Source: Bacteroidota bacterium (GTDB lineage Bacteria; Bacteroidota; Bacteroidia; UKL13-3). From it: a DNA stretch of 5,455 nt. The DNA is taken from contig RDYC01000363.1 of assembly GCA_004293295.1 (NCBI GenBank), forward strand, positions 1 through 5,455, given 5' to 3'. The notes beneath the pieces are model-generated. The model ran no database searches. It worked only from the letters and a program-made list of their open reading frames with translations, and was not told where the DNA came from. Below, piece by piece: positions 1-4,964 of the stretch. Each line of letters starts with the position of its first letter. The first letter of the stretch is position 1. Made by a program: the position numbers and the translations under genes.

Positions 1-203
1 AAAACCGAAATACTATATTCCCTCTTAAATAGCGAAAATGTTAAAGATTTTTGAGGAAATTCAGTACTAAATAGAACAGGGATGTATTGTGATGAATACT
101 TGTCTCCAATATTTGAAATTTTGTCTACAATAATGGGGTAAGCAATCCCAAGTATTGCTATGTCAATTGCTACACAAATTTCAATTATATATTCAGGTGT
201 CAT
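1..203 (-). CDS. N-terminal part of an unrecognised membrane-anchored protein (cut by window edge)
   Basis: The minus strand is open from an ATG at 201-203 to the window edge, giving 67 complete codons with no stop. The protein begins MTPEYIIEICVAIDIAILGI and continues AYPIIVDKISNIGDKYSSQY. Residues about 5-26 are strongly hydrophobic and look like one N-terminal membrane anchor or uncleaved signal, followed by a polar segment ending in SLFKREYSISV. I do not recognise the family, so no function is assigned. The start is supported by an A-rich upstream stretch and by an ATGA overlap: a short open frame ending SLENETNNEI stops in the TGA at 200-202. That frame is only 19 codons long between stops (200-259) and has no ATG, so it may be the tail of a lost upstream gene. 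The C-terminus lies outside the window, so the full length is unknown. Confidence 0.6.
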   Translation of the reverse strand, partial: MTPEYIIEICVAIDIAILGIAYPIIVDKISNIGDKYSSQYIPVLFSTEFPQKSLTFSLFKREYSISV

Positions 204-278
204 ATTTCGTTATTTGTTTCGTTTTCTAAGCTTGCAGCCAACTTACTTATCTGCGAAACTCAAACCATGTTTTAATTG

Positions 279-307
279 GCCCTATTGGGTATATTGCACA
301 ATAGGGC
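279..307. repeat. Perfect 9-bp inverted repeat (hairpin)
   Basis: GCCCTATTG at 279-287 is an exact inverted match to CAATAGGGC at 299-307, with an 11-base loop. No T-run follows on either strand, so it is not a standard intrinsic terminator. The octamer GCGAAACT flanks it on both sides (253-260 and 306-313). A further inverted copy of its core, AGTTTCG, lies at 327-333 and can pair with CGAAACT at 307-313. The string ACAATAGGG also occurs in both long repeats A and B. The function is unknown. A role as an RNA 3' end or as a recombination boundary is only a guess. Confidence 0.6.
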
Positions 308-342
308 GAAACTTTCAGGCTAAATAAGTTTCGTTTTGTTTT

Positions 343-591
343 TTATTCCATTTTCCTCAAACCTACCCCAACATTTTCTTTTAAACAATAGGGAAAACAC
401 CCTTTTTTCATGGGGTAAATACTCTTTTTTTGCAAAAATGGGGGTATTGTTATTGAAAGAGGCTTTTTGGGGGAGTGTTCCCTTGCTCCCATGCAAAGAA
501 TAAGCTCCGCTGAACTTGGTTTTGAGCGGTAGCATGGGTCTTGCCACATGATGTTTTGAATGCTTCTTATTATGCCTCCTATGTTGCTCAT
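343..591 (-). pseudogene. hsdM: hsdM 5' stub (type I DNA methyltransferase subunit) fused to repeat A
   Basis: The ATG at 589-591 overlaps the TGA of the four-helix-bundle gene as ATGA. It opens a frame whose first 15 residues, MSNIGGIIRSIQNIM, are followed by WQD. Type I modification subunits (HsdM) commonly begin with a near-identical string, of the form MSNIG-I-KSIQNIMRQD, before a conserved GDAQR-QL-W segment. Here the match ends at the Asp codon (538-540), and the frame continues into repeat A until a TAA at 343-345. An intact HsdM is about 500 residues or more, so nearly all of the protein, including the AdoMet-binding and NPPF motifs, is absent. The 82-codon product is a chimera and cannot methylate DNA. 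The recognition rests on 18 codons, but the operon position just after the four-helix-bundle gene and the remnant of hsdR supports it strongly. Confidence 0.7.
357..538 (-). repeat. Structured direct repeat, copy A
   Basis: This segment of about 180 bases is a second copy of the sequence at 1602-1813, in the same orientation. The first 44 bases (357-400) are identical to 1602-1645, and 451-472 is identical to 1725-1746. The rest is clearly alignable, with scattered substitutions and one length difference of about 30 bases. It can fold. GGGAAAACAC (391-400) can pair with GTGTTCCC (475-482) with a two-base bulge. ACCC (399-402) faces GGGT (413-416). CTTGC and GCAAAG form a small hairpin near 484-496. 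Short minus-strand frames cross it, but copy A and copy B change frame relative to each other in the middle, so conserved coding is unlikely. On the minus strand its 5' edge abuts the truncated hsdM reading frame. It is not an insertion sequence I recognise. Confidence 0.85.
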
Positions 592-1163
592 TTGTTTCTG
601 TTCCTCGTTTCTATTCTTGCCTTTGTCATTCTTTCTTTTAAGCCACCCTCATTCATAAATGCCTTTTCTAATGATTTTATTTGCTGAGCTAACAGATAAC
701 TAACAATATTAATTAAGCAAATCATAGAATTAGCACAAATTTCTGGTTGCTCGTGTTCTATGGCTTTTTTGTAAGTTTCATAAGTAGCATTTGGTGTCTT
801 ATTTATTTCCCTAAATCTAGTTGTTAGCCTATGCTCTTTATCCCAAATGGGTAATTTGTTAGTCCTCAGAAAATCTTGGTAATCAATTTTCAGTTCTTCT
901 AAAGATGCCCTGGCAACATTAGTCAATTTAATTTCCATTTCTTTGGAGGTTCCCGAGGCCATGCTCGCTTCTACAATGTTTTGTTTACCACTTCTTGCTG
1001 CTTGCACCATTTGATCAATGGTGCGGTCGTATTTTCGAAAGAATCGTTTAGTAAAGTAAATGGTACCATCATAAATGATTTCAGACTTCTGATAAGTGAT
1101 GAGATGTTTATAACCACCGTGTAATGGAATAAACCCTTTGTTCGTGTTATTTTCTTCTTTCAT
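588..1163 (-). CDS. Four-helix-bundle protein of the 'suffix domain' type, restriction-locus associated
   Basis: This 191-residue protein matches the four-helix-bundle family related to 23S rRNA intervening-sequence proteins (S23/Avd-like), in the longer subgroup with a C-terminal suffix. Visible landmarks are FIPLHGGYKHL at residues 11-21, the family signature QMVQAARSGKQNIVEAS at 51-67 followed by SGTSKEMEIKL at 70-80, ARASLEELKIDYQDFL at 84-99, and the suffix helix with LEKAFMNEGGLKERM at 165-179. There is no signal peptide or catalytic motif, so it is probably a cytoplasmic oligomeric helical protein. The biochemical role of the subgroup is not established. In this window it sits between an hsdR remnant and an hsdM stub, and its stop overlaps the hsdM start, so it was part of a type I restriction operon. 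It is the only member with an intact, full-length frame. The ATG at 1161-1163 fits the conserved N-terminus. Confidence 0.88.
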   Translation of the reverse strand: MKEENNTNKGFIPLHGGYKHLITYQKSEIIYDGTIYFTKRFFRKYDRTIDQMVQAARSGKQNIVEASMASGTSKEMEIKLTNVARASLEELKIDYQDFLRTNKLPIWDKEHRLTTRFREINKTPNATYETYKKAIEHEQPEICANSMICLINIVSYLLAQQIKSLEKAFMNEGGLKERMTKARIETRNRNK

Positions 1164-1195
1164 TCGTATTCTTAGCGACTCTTGGGACTATAGTG

Positions 1196-1221
1196 GCGAT
1201 CTTGGATTTCACCAAGTTCGC
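1196..1221. repeat. Hairpin between the hsdR remnant and the four-helix-bundle gene
   Basis: GCGATCTTGG (1196-1205) and CCAAGTTCGC (1212-1221) form an inverted repeat with ten-base arms, one mismatch and a six-base loop. It lies in the 73-base gap upstream of the four-helix-bundle start. A near-direct copy of the left arm, GCGACTCTTGG, is found at 1172-1182. It could be a processing or attenuation element within the operon leader. No U-run follows, so it is a poor candidate for an intrinsic terminator. Confidence 0.5.
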
Positions 1222-1236
1222 AAATGTCCCTAAAAA

Positions 1237-1522
1237 CTACCCTACATTTTTATACCATTCAATTTCTAATTCTTTTACGGCTTGCAAATATTTTTCTTTG
1301 CTGCCAAACTCATTGATAATTTCAATAGGTGAACCAAATTTGTCAAATGGATTTATGCTTAATACTTCTATGCTTTCAAGGTTCTCAATTCCTTCATCTA
1401 TGCATTTGTCAAGCAAAGCCTCTAAAACTTTTCGGCTTTGTTCGCCATGTTTTGCGAAAGAGCTTCGCTAGTTTCGCAGTATTAGCTTGTAACACAATAC
1501 TACGAATATTTTTGCTAAGCAT
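1237..1522 (-). pseudogene. hsdR: hsdR 3' remnant (type I restriction endonuclease subunit), frameshifted
   Basis: The minus-strand frame from 1467 down to the TAG at 1237-1239 encodes 76 residues. They include KHGEQSRKVLEALLDKCIDE, then GIENLESIEVLSINPFDKFG, SPIEIINEFGSKEKYLQAV and KELE near the end. This is the typical C-terminal end of HsdR subunits of the EcoEI/EcoR124-like kind (HGE-SR-VL-ALL-KY-DEGI, then FG-P-EI---FG---YL-AV-ELE). There is no start codon, and a TAG lies immediately upstream in frame (1468-1470). A different frame beginning at an ATG (1520-1522) reads MLSKNIRSIVLQANTAKLAK and looks like the preceding HsdR sequence, which implies a frameshift near 1450-1470. The helicase motor and nuclease domains are missing entirely, so this fragment cannot restrict DNA. 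It lies directly upstream of the four-helix-bundle gene. Confidence 0.8.
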
Positions 1523-1601
1523 TATTTCCTAGTATTTATTATTCATTCCGACTTTAATTTGTTCAATGTGTTGTTAATATTGTTACTTGTTCCCTTTCAC
1601 T

Positions 1602-1813
1602 TCAAACCTACCCCAACATTTTCTTTTAAACAATAGGGAAAACACGCTTTTTTAACCCCGCTCACTGAGGTACTCGAAGTGAGGGGGTAAATACTCCTTT
1701 TTTGCAAAATAAAGGAGGTATTATTATTGAAAGAGGCTTTTTGGGGTAGTGTTCCCTTGCTTTCATGCAAAGGATTAGCTCCGCTGAACGTGGTTTTGGG
1801 CAGGAATGATGGG
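1602..1813 (-). repeat. Structured direct repeat, copy B
   Basis: This is the second copy of the 357-538 repeat, about 212 bases long. It is longer because a hairpin tip has expanded. ACCCC-g-CTCACT (1655-1666) pairs with AGTGAGGGGGT (1678-1688), where copy A has only a short ACCC/GGGT stem. A second hairpin joins AATACTCCTTT (1690-1700) to AAAGGAGGTATT (1711-1722) with one bulged base. GGGAAAACAC (1636-1645) can pair with GTGTTCCC (1749-1756). CTACCCCAA (1608-1616) is a perfect complement of TTGGGGTAG (1741-1749), and these last two pairings would interlock as a pseudoknot. CCTTGC (1755-1760) and GCAAAGG (1767-1773) form a terminal hairpin. The copy lies 14 bases beyond the stop of the outer-membrane protein gene, so it could also serve as its 3' untranslated region. 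Confidence 0.85.
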
Positions 1814-1827
1814 GCTTTTTTGTGCGG

Positions 1828-2874
1828 TTACTGTTTGGTTTTCAACATCCAATTCAATCGTAAATTATAAGTCGTAAAATTATCATAGTCAAATGGAACT
1901 TTTGAAGAGTTTGATTGCGGTAAAGAAGTGTAGTCGAATTTTATGTTCAATGGTACCTTAGTTAATTTGTTAAGTGGAATTTGTAAACCAAAACCATAAG
2001 TCAGTGCGCTTATTTGATCATTATTTACTGATGGTAATCCGTAGTTGTAACCTTTTTCTTTATAGTAACCCGCACGAATAGATAATATTTCCAATAGCAT
2101 TATTTCACCGCCTGTTCGAATCGCTGTTTCGTAATTGGAGTTTAAAAGTTCTTGGTATTCCCCTTGAAATAAAAGGCAAAAAGTTTTTAAAGTGTCTATG
2201 AGTATATGTTTATCGAGGTAGAACTGATAATTTGCTCCTAATCTCGCTGTAACAGGCAAATCATTGTTATTATTGCTAAAGGAAACTTTACTGTTGTTAA
2301 AGTTGGCGATGCTGGCTCCTATGCTCACCGAATGAGCACTCGTTTCTTTTTGCAAAAATTGAAATTTCTTAATTGCGCCAAAGTCCAAATAAATTGAAGT
2401 TCCTGTTTTTCCTACTCCTGGTTGCCAAATAAAATAATTTGTATTCAGTCCAATAGATAAGTTCTTGATTGGTTCGGAAGAAATGGTCAATGTATTTCGT
2501 TGGGAATACGCTGTTATATTCCCTCCTACAACCTTGGTTTTACCGAGGTCGAAATGAAATTGCGAATAAGCAGTTTGAAGATATTTATTTATCCTGTAAC
2601 CAGCCGCAAAAAATCTGTAATACCCTTCTGTATAATAGTAACCTGGTGGCGTGTAAGCGCCATTTATTTCAATTCCTTTTATTGTAGCAATACCCGCAGG
2701 ATTAAAATACACAGTTGTCAAGTCCCCGTCCACAGATGCATAAGCTCTTCCCATCGCTTCTGCTCTTGTACTTGGTTGTCTGCTAAAAAAATGTTCTTTT
2801 AGAAAACCATAGTTATATTGTCCAAATGAAAGTGTTGGAACAGTCATCAGCAAAATTATTGTTAAGCGTTTCAT
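1828..2874 (-). CDS. PorV/PorQ-like outer-membrane beta-barrel protein
   Basis: This 348-residue protein starts with a clear signal peptide, MKRLTIILLMTVPTLSFG, with likely cleavage before Gln19. After it comes the family hallmark around residues 37-63: RAEAMGRAYASVDGD followed by TTVYFNPAGIA. This resembles the 'GaraaGMGgAyvA...aD...vyWNPAGLA' motif of PorV/PorQ (type IX secretion-associated) and UPF0164 outer-membrane proteins. The remainder alternates short amphipathic strands rich in Tyr, Asn and Phe and ends in a strand, YNLRLNWML, as expected of a barrel of roughly FadL/OmpP1 type. No type IX C-terminal sorting domain is apparent. PorV and PorQ act in cargo transfer at the outer membrane, but many family members have no known role, so that function is only possible here. 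No other secretion gene is nearby. The gene appears monocistronic, with repeat B directly downstream. Confidence 0.75.
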   Translation of the reverse strand: MKRLTIILLMTVPTLSFGQYNYGFLKEHFFSRQPSTRAEAMGRAYASVDGDLTTVYFNPAGIATIKGIEINGAYTPPGYYYTEGYYRFFAAGYRINKYLQTAYSQFHFDLGKTKVVGGNITAYSQRNTLTISSEPIKNLSIGLNTNYFIWQPGVGKTGTSIYLDFGAIKKFQFLQKETSAHSVSIGASIANFNNSKVSFSNNNNDLPVTARLGANYQFYLDKHILIDTLKTFCLLFQGEYQELLNSNYETAIRTGGEIMLLEILSIRAGYYKEKGYNYGLPSVNNDQISALTYGFGLQIPLNKLTKVPLNIKFDYTSLPQSNSSKVPFDYDNFTTYNLRLNWMLKTKQ

Positions 2875-3294
2875 TGTTTTTAAGGTTTAGTAATTACACA
2901 TTATTTTCTGCTCTTTGCTCCCAAGCGTCACGCTAATTATTCAGACACACAGGGGCAGAGGGTCAGCGCGGAAGCAGCGGAGGCAATTAAGCAAAGAAAG
3001 CTAAAACCAAGCCTACAAGCAAATGGTTACGTGTGTAACTATATTTAGCTTTTGTCGCTACCACGATGAAACGAAAATCAGTTAACAAAGATAAAAGTTA
3101 ACTGAAGCTAAATTCTTAATTAGTTGTTAATAAAGGATATTTTAAGAGACCGCTAAAGGTGTGTTCTTTTCTATGCATGGACGGTCTTGTCAAGAATTTT
3201 CTTAAAAGTAGTGCTTCGAAGTAAGCTGAAAGTGTTTGGGGCAAATTATTTTCTTACAAATGGTTATCTACCTTAGCTCAAATCAATCCAGCTT
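2875..3294. other. Gene-free region rich in inverted repeats
   Basis: I find no convincing gene in these 420 bases. A patch at about 2951-2984 is conspicuously G/C-rich for this window. It sits inside an outer CTTTGCT (2913-2919) / AGCAAAG (2990-2996) pairing, together with the palindrome AGCGTcACGCT (2924-2934). AAAGCTAAA (2997-3005) pairs with TTTAGCTTT (3044-3052), and the same ATTTAGCTT (3043-3051) can instead pair with AAGCTAAAT (3105-3113), so two folds compete. Further on, AGACCG (3147-3152) pairs with CGGTCT (3182-3187). This could be the long leader of the outer-membrane protein gene or a small RNA region. No known riboswitch or RNA family is recognised. Confidence 0.5.
3078..3105 (-). 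promoter_or_regulatory. Candidate promoter -7 box inside a 9-bp inverted repeat
   Basis: On the minus strand TATCTTTG (3086-3093) fits the Bacteroidota -7 consensus TAnnTTTG. It lies within TCAGTTAAC (3078-3086) and GTTAACTGA (3097-3105), perfect nine-base arms separated by ten bases. The arms contain the self-complementary hexamer GTTAAC twice. No good TTG-type -33 element is visible at the usual distance, so a promoter without help from an activator is uncertain. If real, it would drive the outer-membrane protein gene through a leader of about 200 bases, and the arms could be an operator. Confidence 0.35.
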
Positions 3295-3562
3295 ATGAAA
3301 AAAAGTTTACTACTTTTTTATTGTTAGTTGGGGGGGGCGTTTTCGCAAACGGATTATGTAAACCAAATAGCAGGTGGTTTAAACAATTTATTATCTTAGG
3401 CTAATGCATTTAATGATTTGCAATTTGCATGCTATAGCGGACCATCTAGTTTGGTTACACAATCATACCAAACATCATCAAAAGTAAACATTCAATAGCT
3501 CGATTGCTTCAACCTCTTTTAATGGCTTTTCTTATCCTGATCTATTGCTTCCGTCATGCTAA
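3295..3562 (+). pseudogene. Decayed small secreted-protein gene
   Basis: From the ATG at 3295 the plus strand reads MKKSLLLFYC, a TAG (3325-3327), then LGGAFSQTDYVNQIAGGLNN LLS in the same frame. A second TAG (3397-3399) follows, then ANAFNDLQFACYSGPSS and LVTQSYQTSSKVNIQ, and a third TAG at 3496-3498. Shifting frame just before that stop continues NSSIASTSFNGFSYPDLL and ends at a TAA (3560-3562). The start has the shape of a signal peptide with a cleavage site near AFS-Q, typical of exported Bacteroidota proteins. I do not recognise the mature part. An eight-G run at 3330-3337 lies in the signal-peptide region. With three in-frame stops and one probable frameshift it is best read as a pseudogene. 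It overlaps the antitoxin gene end by four bases, tail to tail. Confidence 0.55.
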
Positions 3563-4563
3563 ATATAGGTTAAGTCAAACGCATATTCATAGCTGATTAC
3601 GCTTTTGTCTTTTGCGTTTTTCTTCCAAGCTTCTTCTAAATGGCTAAATTCAATCATGTTGTTGGTGCTTGTTTCTTTAAACACACCGGCTACTTTTTCT
3701 AAGGTGTTCAATTCGTTAGCCGAAAACAATGCGGCATTAAACTTTCTGTTTTTGTTTGCTTTAAATTGCTCGCCTGTGTAGCCTTGCGGAAATTCTGTTG
3801 TAGAAATAGCTATTTCATCCTTGTTGGCTAAATACTCAAATATACTTTGAAAATTGTTGGGTACCGGCCCCATATCAATGGCTTTGTAACGCACTCCGCT
3901 TATTGAAAAACAACTTTGTTTAAACATGAAGAAATCGGCATAAAACAACAGCTTATTCATCTTGGTTTTAAATGGTGATAGTTTATCGGAAAAATAAACC
4001 ACCATTTCCGTAAACTTTTCAAAATTGGGATTTCTGTAACCTGAGTAAATATCAGCCAAATGATTGCCCAATAAATATTCTTTGTATTGCCAATCAAACA
4101 TGTTCTTTTTCTTTTCATCGGCCAACAACTGCGCTGTTTGCATATGTTTGGTTTTGGTTTTGTCGTCTAATGTGGCGCATAACCTCACCATGTCAATAAA
4201 AATGGTAGGATCATCTACCATCTGAATCAGTTTGGCGTTGGCCACACTGGGCATTTCACCAGCTTCGTACTGGCGGTAAGTGTTTACACCAAACCCTAAA
4301 ATTTCCGACATTCTAGCGGCTGATAAACCATATTTTTCACGAATGCTGATGATTTCATCCGGGAACGGAATGTTAAATTTGTTGCGGTACTGGTTATATA
4401 CCTGATTCATGTTCACCTCATCTAATGCCGTGGTGGTAAATTGTTCTCCACTATCCTCACATTTGTAATAATGAAAAACAATTTCAAATGTTTCTTTTCT
4501 AAAATCCATTGACCTGCGTTCTTTGGTCAATTGCATTGCTGCACCTGTTATTGGACTTTTCAT
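3559..4563 (-). CDS. Antitoxin with MqsA-like HTH and C-terminal SocA/Panacea (DUF4065) domain
   Basis: The 334-residue protein has three parts. Residues 1-45 resemble the MqsA/YgiT zinc-binding region: MKSPITG stands where MqsA has a CPVC knuckle, and YYKCEDSGEQF (32-42) where the second pair lies. Only Cys35 survives; the other ligand positions are Ser3, Thr6 and Ser38. Residues about 66-115 form an MqsA-type helix-turn-helix: IREKYGLSAARMSEILGFG, then VNTYRQYEAGEMPS, with Asn94 matching a DNA-contacting Asn of MqsA in my alignment. Residues about 160-330 match the SocA-like DUF4065 domain, also called Panacea: KMNKLLFYADFFMFKQ (201-216), ISGVRYKAIDMGPVPNNF (221-238). Panacea is an antitoxin domain found with many unrelated toxins. 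The gene starts six bases after the toxin stop, so the two are probably co-transcribed and coupled. Expected roles are toxin neutralisation by direct binding and repression of the operon through the HTH. Which domain neutralises is not known from sequence. Confidence 0.85.
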   Translation of the reverse strand: MKSPITGAAMQLTKERRSMDFRKETFEIVFHYYKCEDSGEQFTTTALDEVNMNQVYNQYRNKFNIPFPDEIISIREKYGLSAARMSEILGFGVNTYRQYEAGEMPSVANAKLIQMVDDPTIFIDMVRLCATLDDKTKTKHMQTAQLLADEKKKNMFDWQYKEYLLGNHLADIYSGYRNPNFEKFTEMVVYFSDKLSPFKTKMNKLLFYADFFMFKQSCFSISGVRYKAIDMGPVPNNFQSIFEYLANKDEIAISTTEFPQGYTGEQFKANKNRKFNAALFSANELNTLEKVAGVFKETSTNNMIEFSHLEEAWKKNAKDKSVISYEYAFDLTYI

Positions 4564-4569
4564 AATTTA

Positions 4570-4917
4570 TTATTTTAAAGGATAATTCATGTTGTGTTGT
4601 GCCAGGTGAAAAGAAATGCAGATAACACTGCTACCCATTGCTCCCATGGTAATTTTAATATAGACTTCCTTTTTCTTCACCGTTTTGCCAAACACCCACA
4701 TATTTGTACCTCCATAGAGTTGCTCTGCCAATGGTCCTTCGCTATAGTCTTTGGTTTCCAGTGTTTCCAAAATGGCTTTGCGTTCTATAGGGCGAAGTTC
4801 TAGGTCTAGGAGTGCTTGGGTGTTTTTGCCCCTGTCGTCTCTAAAAAGTACATCCCAAAACTTCATCTTTTCCTTGAAGTCTTTTAAAAAAGAGGCAACT
4901 TCTGTTTGCGTACTCAT
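4570..4917 (-). CDS. Putative MqsR-like toxin
   Basis: This small 115-residue protein is the first gene of the operon, as mqsR is in mqsRA. Its C-terminal half resembles MqsR: LETKDYSEGPL (53-63) against the MqsR L-E-DFYKSM stretch, MWVFGKTVKKKEVYIKI (73-89) against IW...GQVYLKI, and SVICISFHLAQHNMNYPLK (97-115) against VLIVSFKEK. MqsR is a RelE-fold ribonuclease that cuts mRNA, mainly at GCU. In my hand alignment Tyr86 falls on catalytic Tyr81, while His104 stands where MqsR has Lys96. The N-terminal part (FLKDFKEKMKFWDVLFRDDR) has no MqsR counterpart that I can recall. The partner downstream has an MqsA-like domain, which supports the toxin call. RNase activity is inferred, not shown. The ATG at 4915-4917 is chosen; another ATG four bases upstream is out of frame. 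Confidence 0.72.
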   Translation of the reverse strand: MSTQTEVASFLKDFKEKMKFWDVLFRDDRGKNTQALLDLELRPIERKAILETLETKDYSEGPLAEQLYGGTNMWVFGKTVKKKEVYIKITMGAMGSSVICISFHLAQHNMNYPLK

Positions 4918-4934
4918 GCATGGGTTTAATGCTT

Positions 4935-4964
4935 CAAATGTACAATATTTTTATAAAAATACAA
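4935..4964 (-). promoter_or_regulatory. Promoter of the toxin-antitoxin operon
   Basis: On the minus strand TTG (4962-4964) is followed after 19 bases by TACATTTG (4935-4942), an exact match to the Bacteroidota TTG / TAnnTTTG promoter arrangement. Transcription would start only about 10 bases before the toxin ATG at 4917, so the leader is very short and there is no room for a strong Shine-Dalgarno site. No other gene lies between it and the toxin. Confidence 0.7.

Noticed and set aside
320..591. Short proteins encoded across repeat A
   Set aside because: The frames shift relative to copy B in the middle and one of them is the continuation of the hsdM stub; there is no sign of conserved coding.
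1193..1532. Plus-strand open frames opposite the hsdR remnant
   Set aside because: They are antisense to a minus-strand segment with clear HsdR similarity and have no recognisable features of their own.
357..1813. Template/variable repeat pair of a diversity-generating retroelement, suggested by an Avd-like four-helix-bundle gene between two repeats
   Set aside because: Differences between the copies are of all types and include indels, not adenine-specific. There is no reverse transcriptase and no repeat lies at the 3' end of a coding gene. The bundle protein is the longer restriction-associated type.
357..1813. Integron cassettes with the repeats as attC sites
   Set aside because: No paired RYYYAAC/GTTRRRY core sites were found at the repeat ends, the copies are longer and more alike than typical attC sites, and no integrase is present.
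2469..2802. Plus-strand open frames opposite the outer-membrane protein gene
   Set aside because: Shadows of a strong minus-strand gene with signal peptide and family motif.
3295..3562. Functional gene using reassigned or read-through TAG codons
   Set aside because: TAA and TGA also occur soon after in the same frame and a frameshift is needed to continue. The clear genes in the window end at TAA or TGA and have no internal TAG. Decay is the simpler reading.
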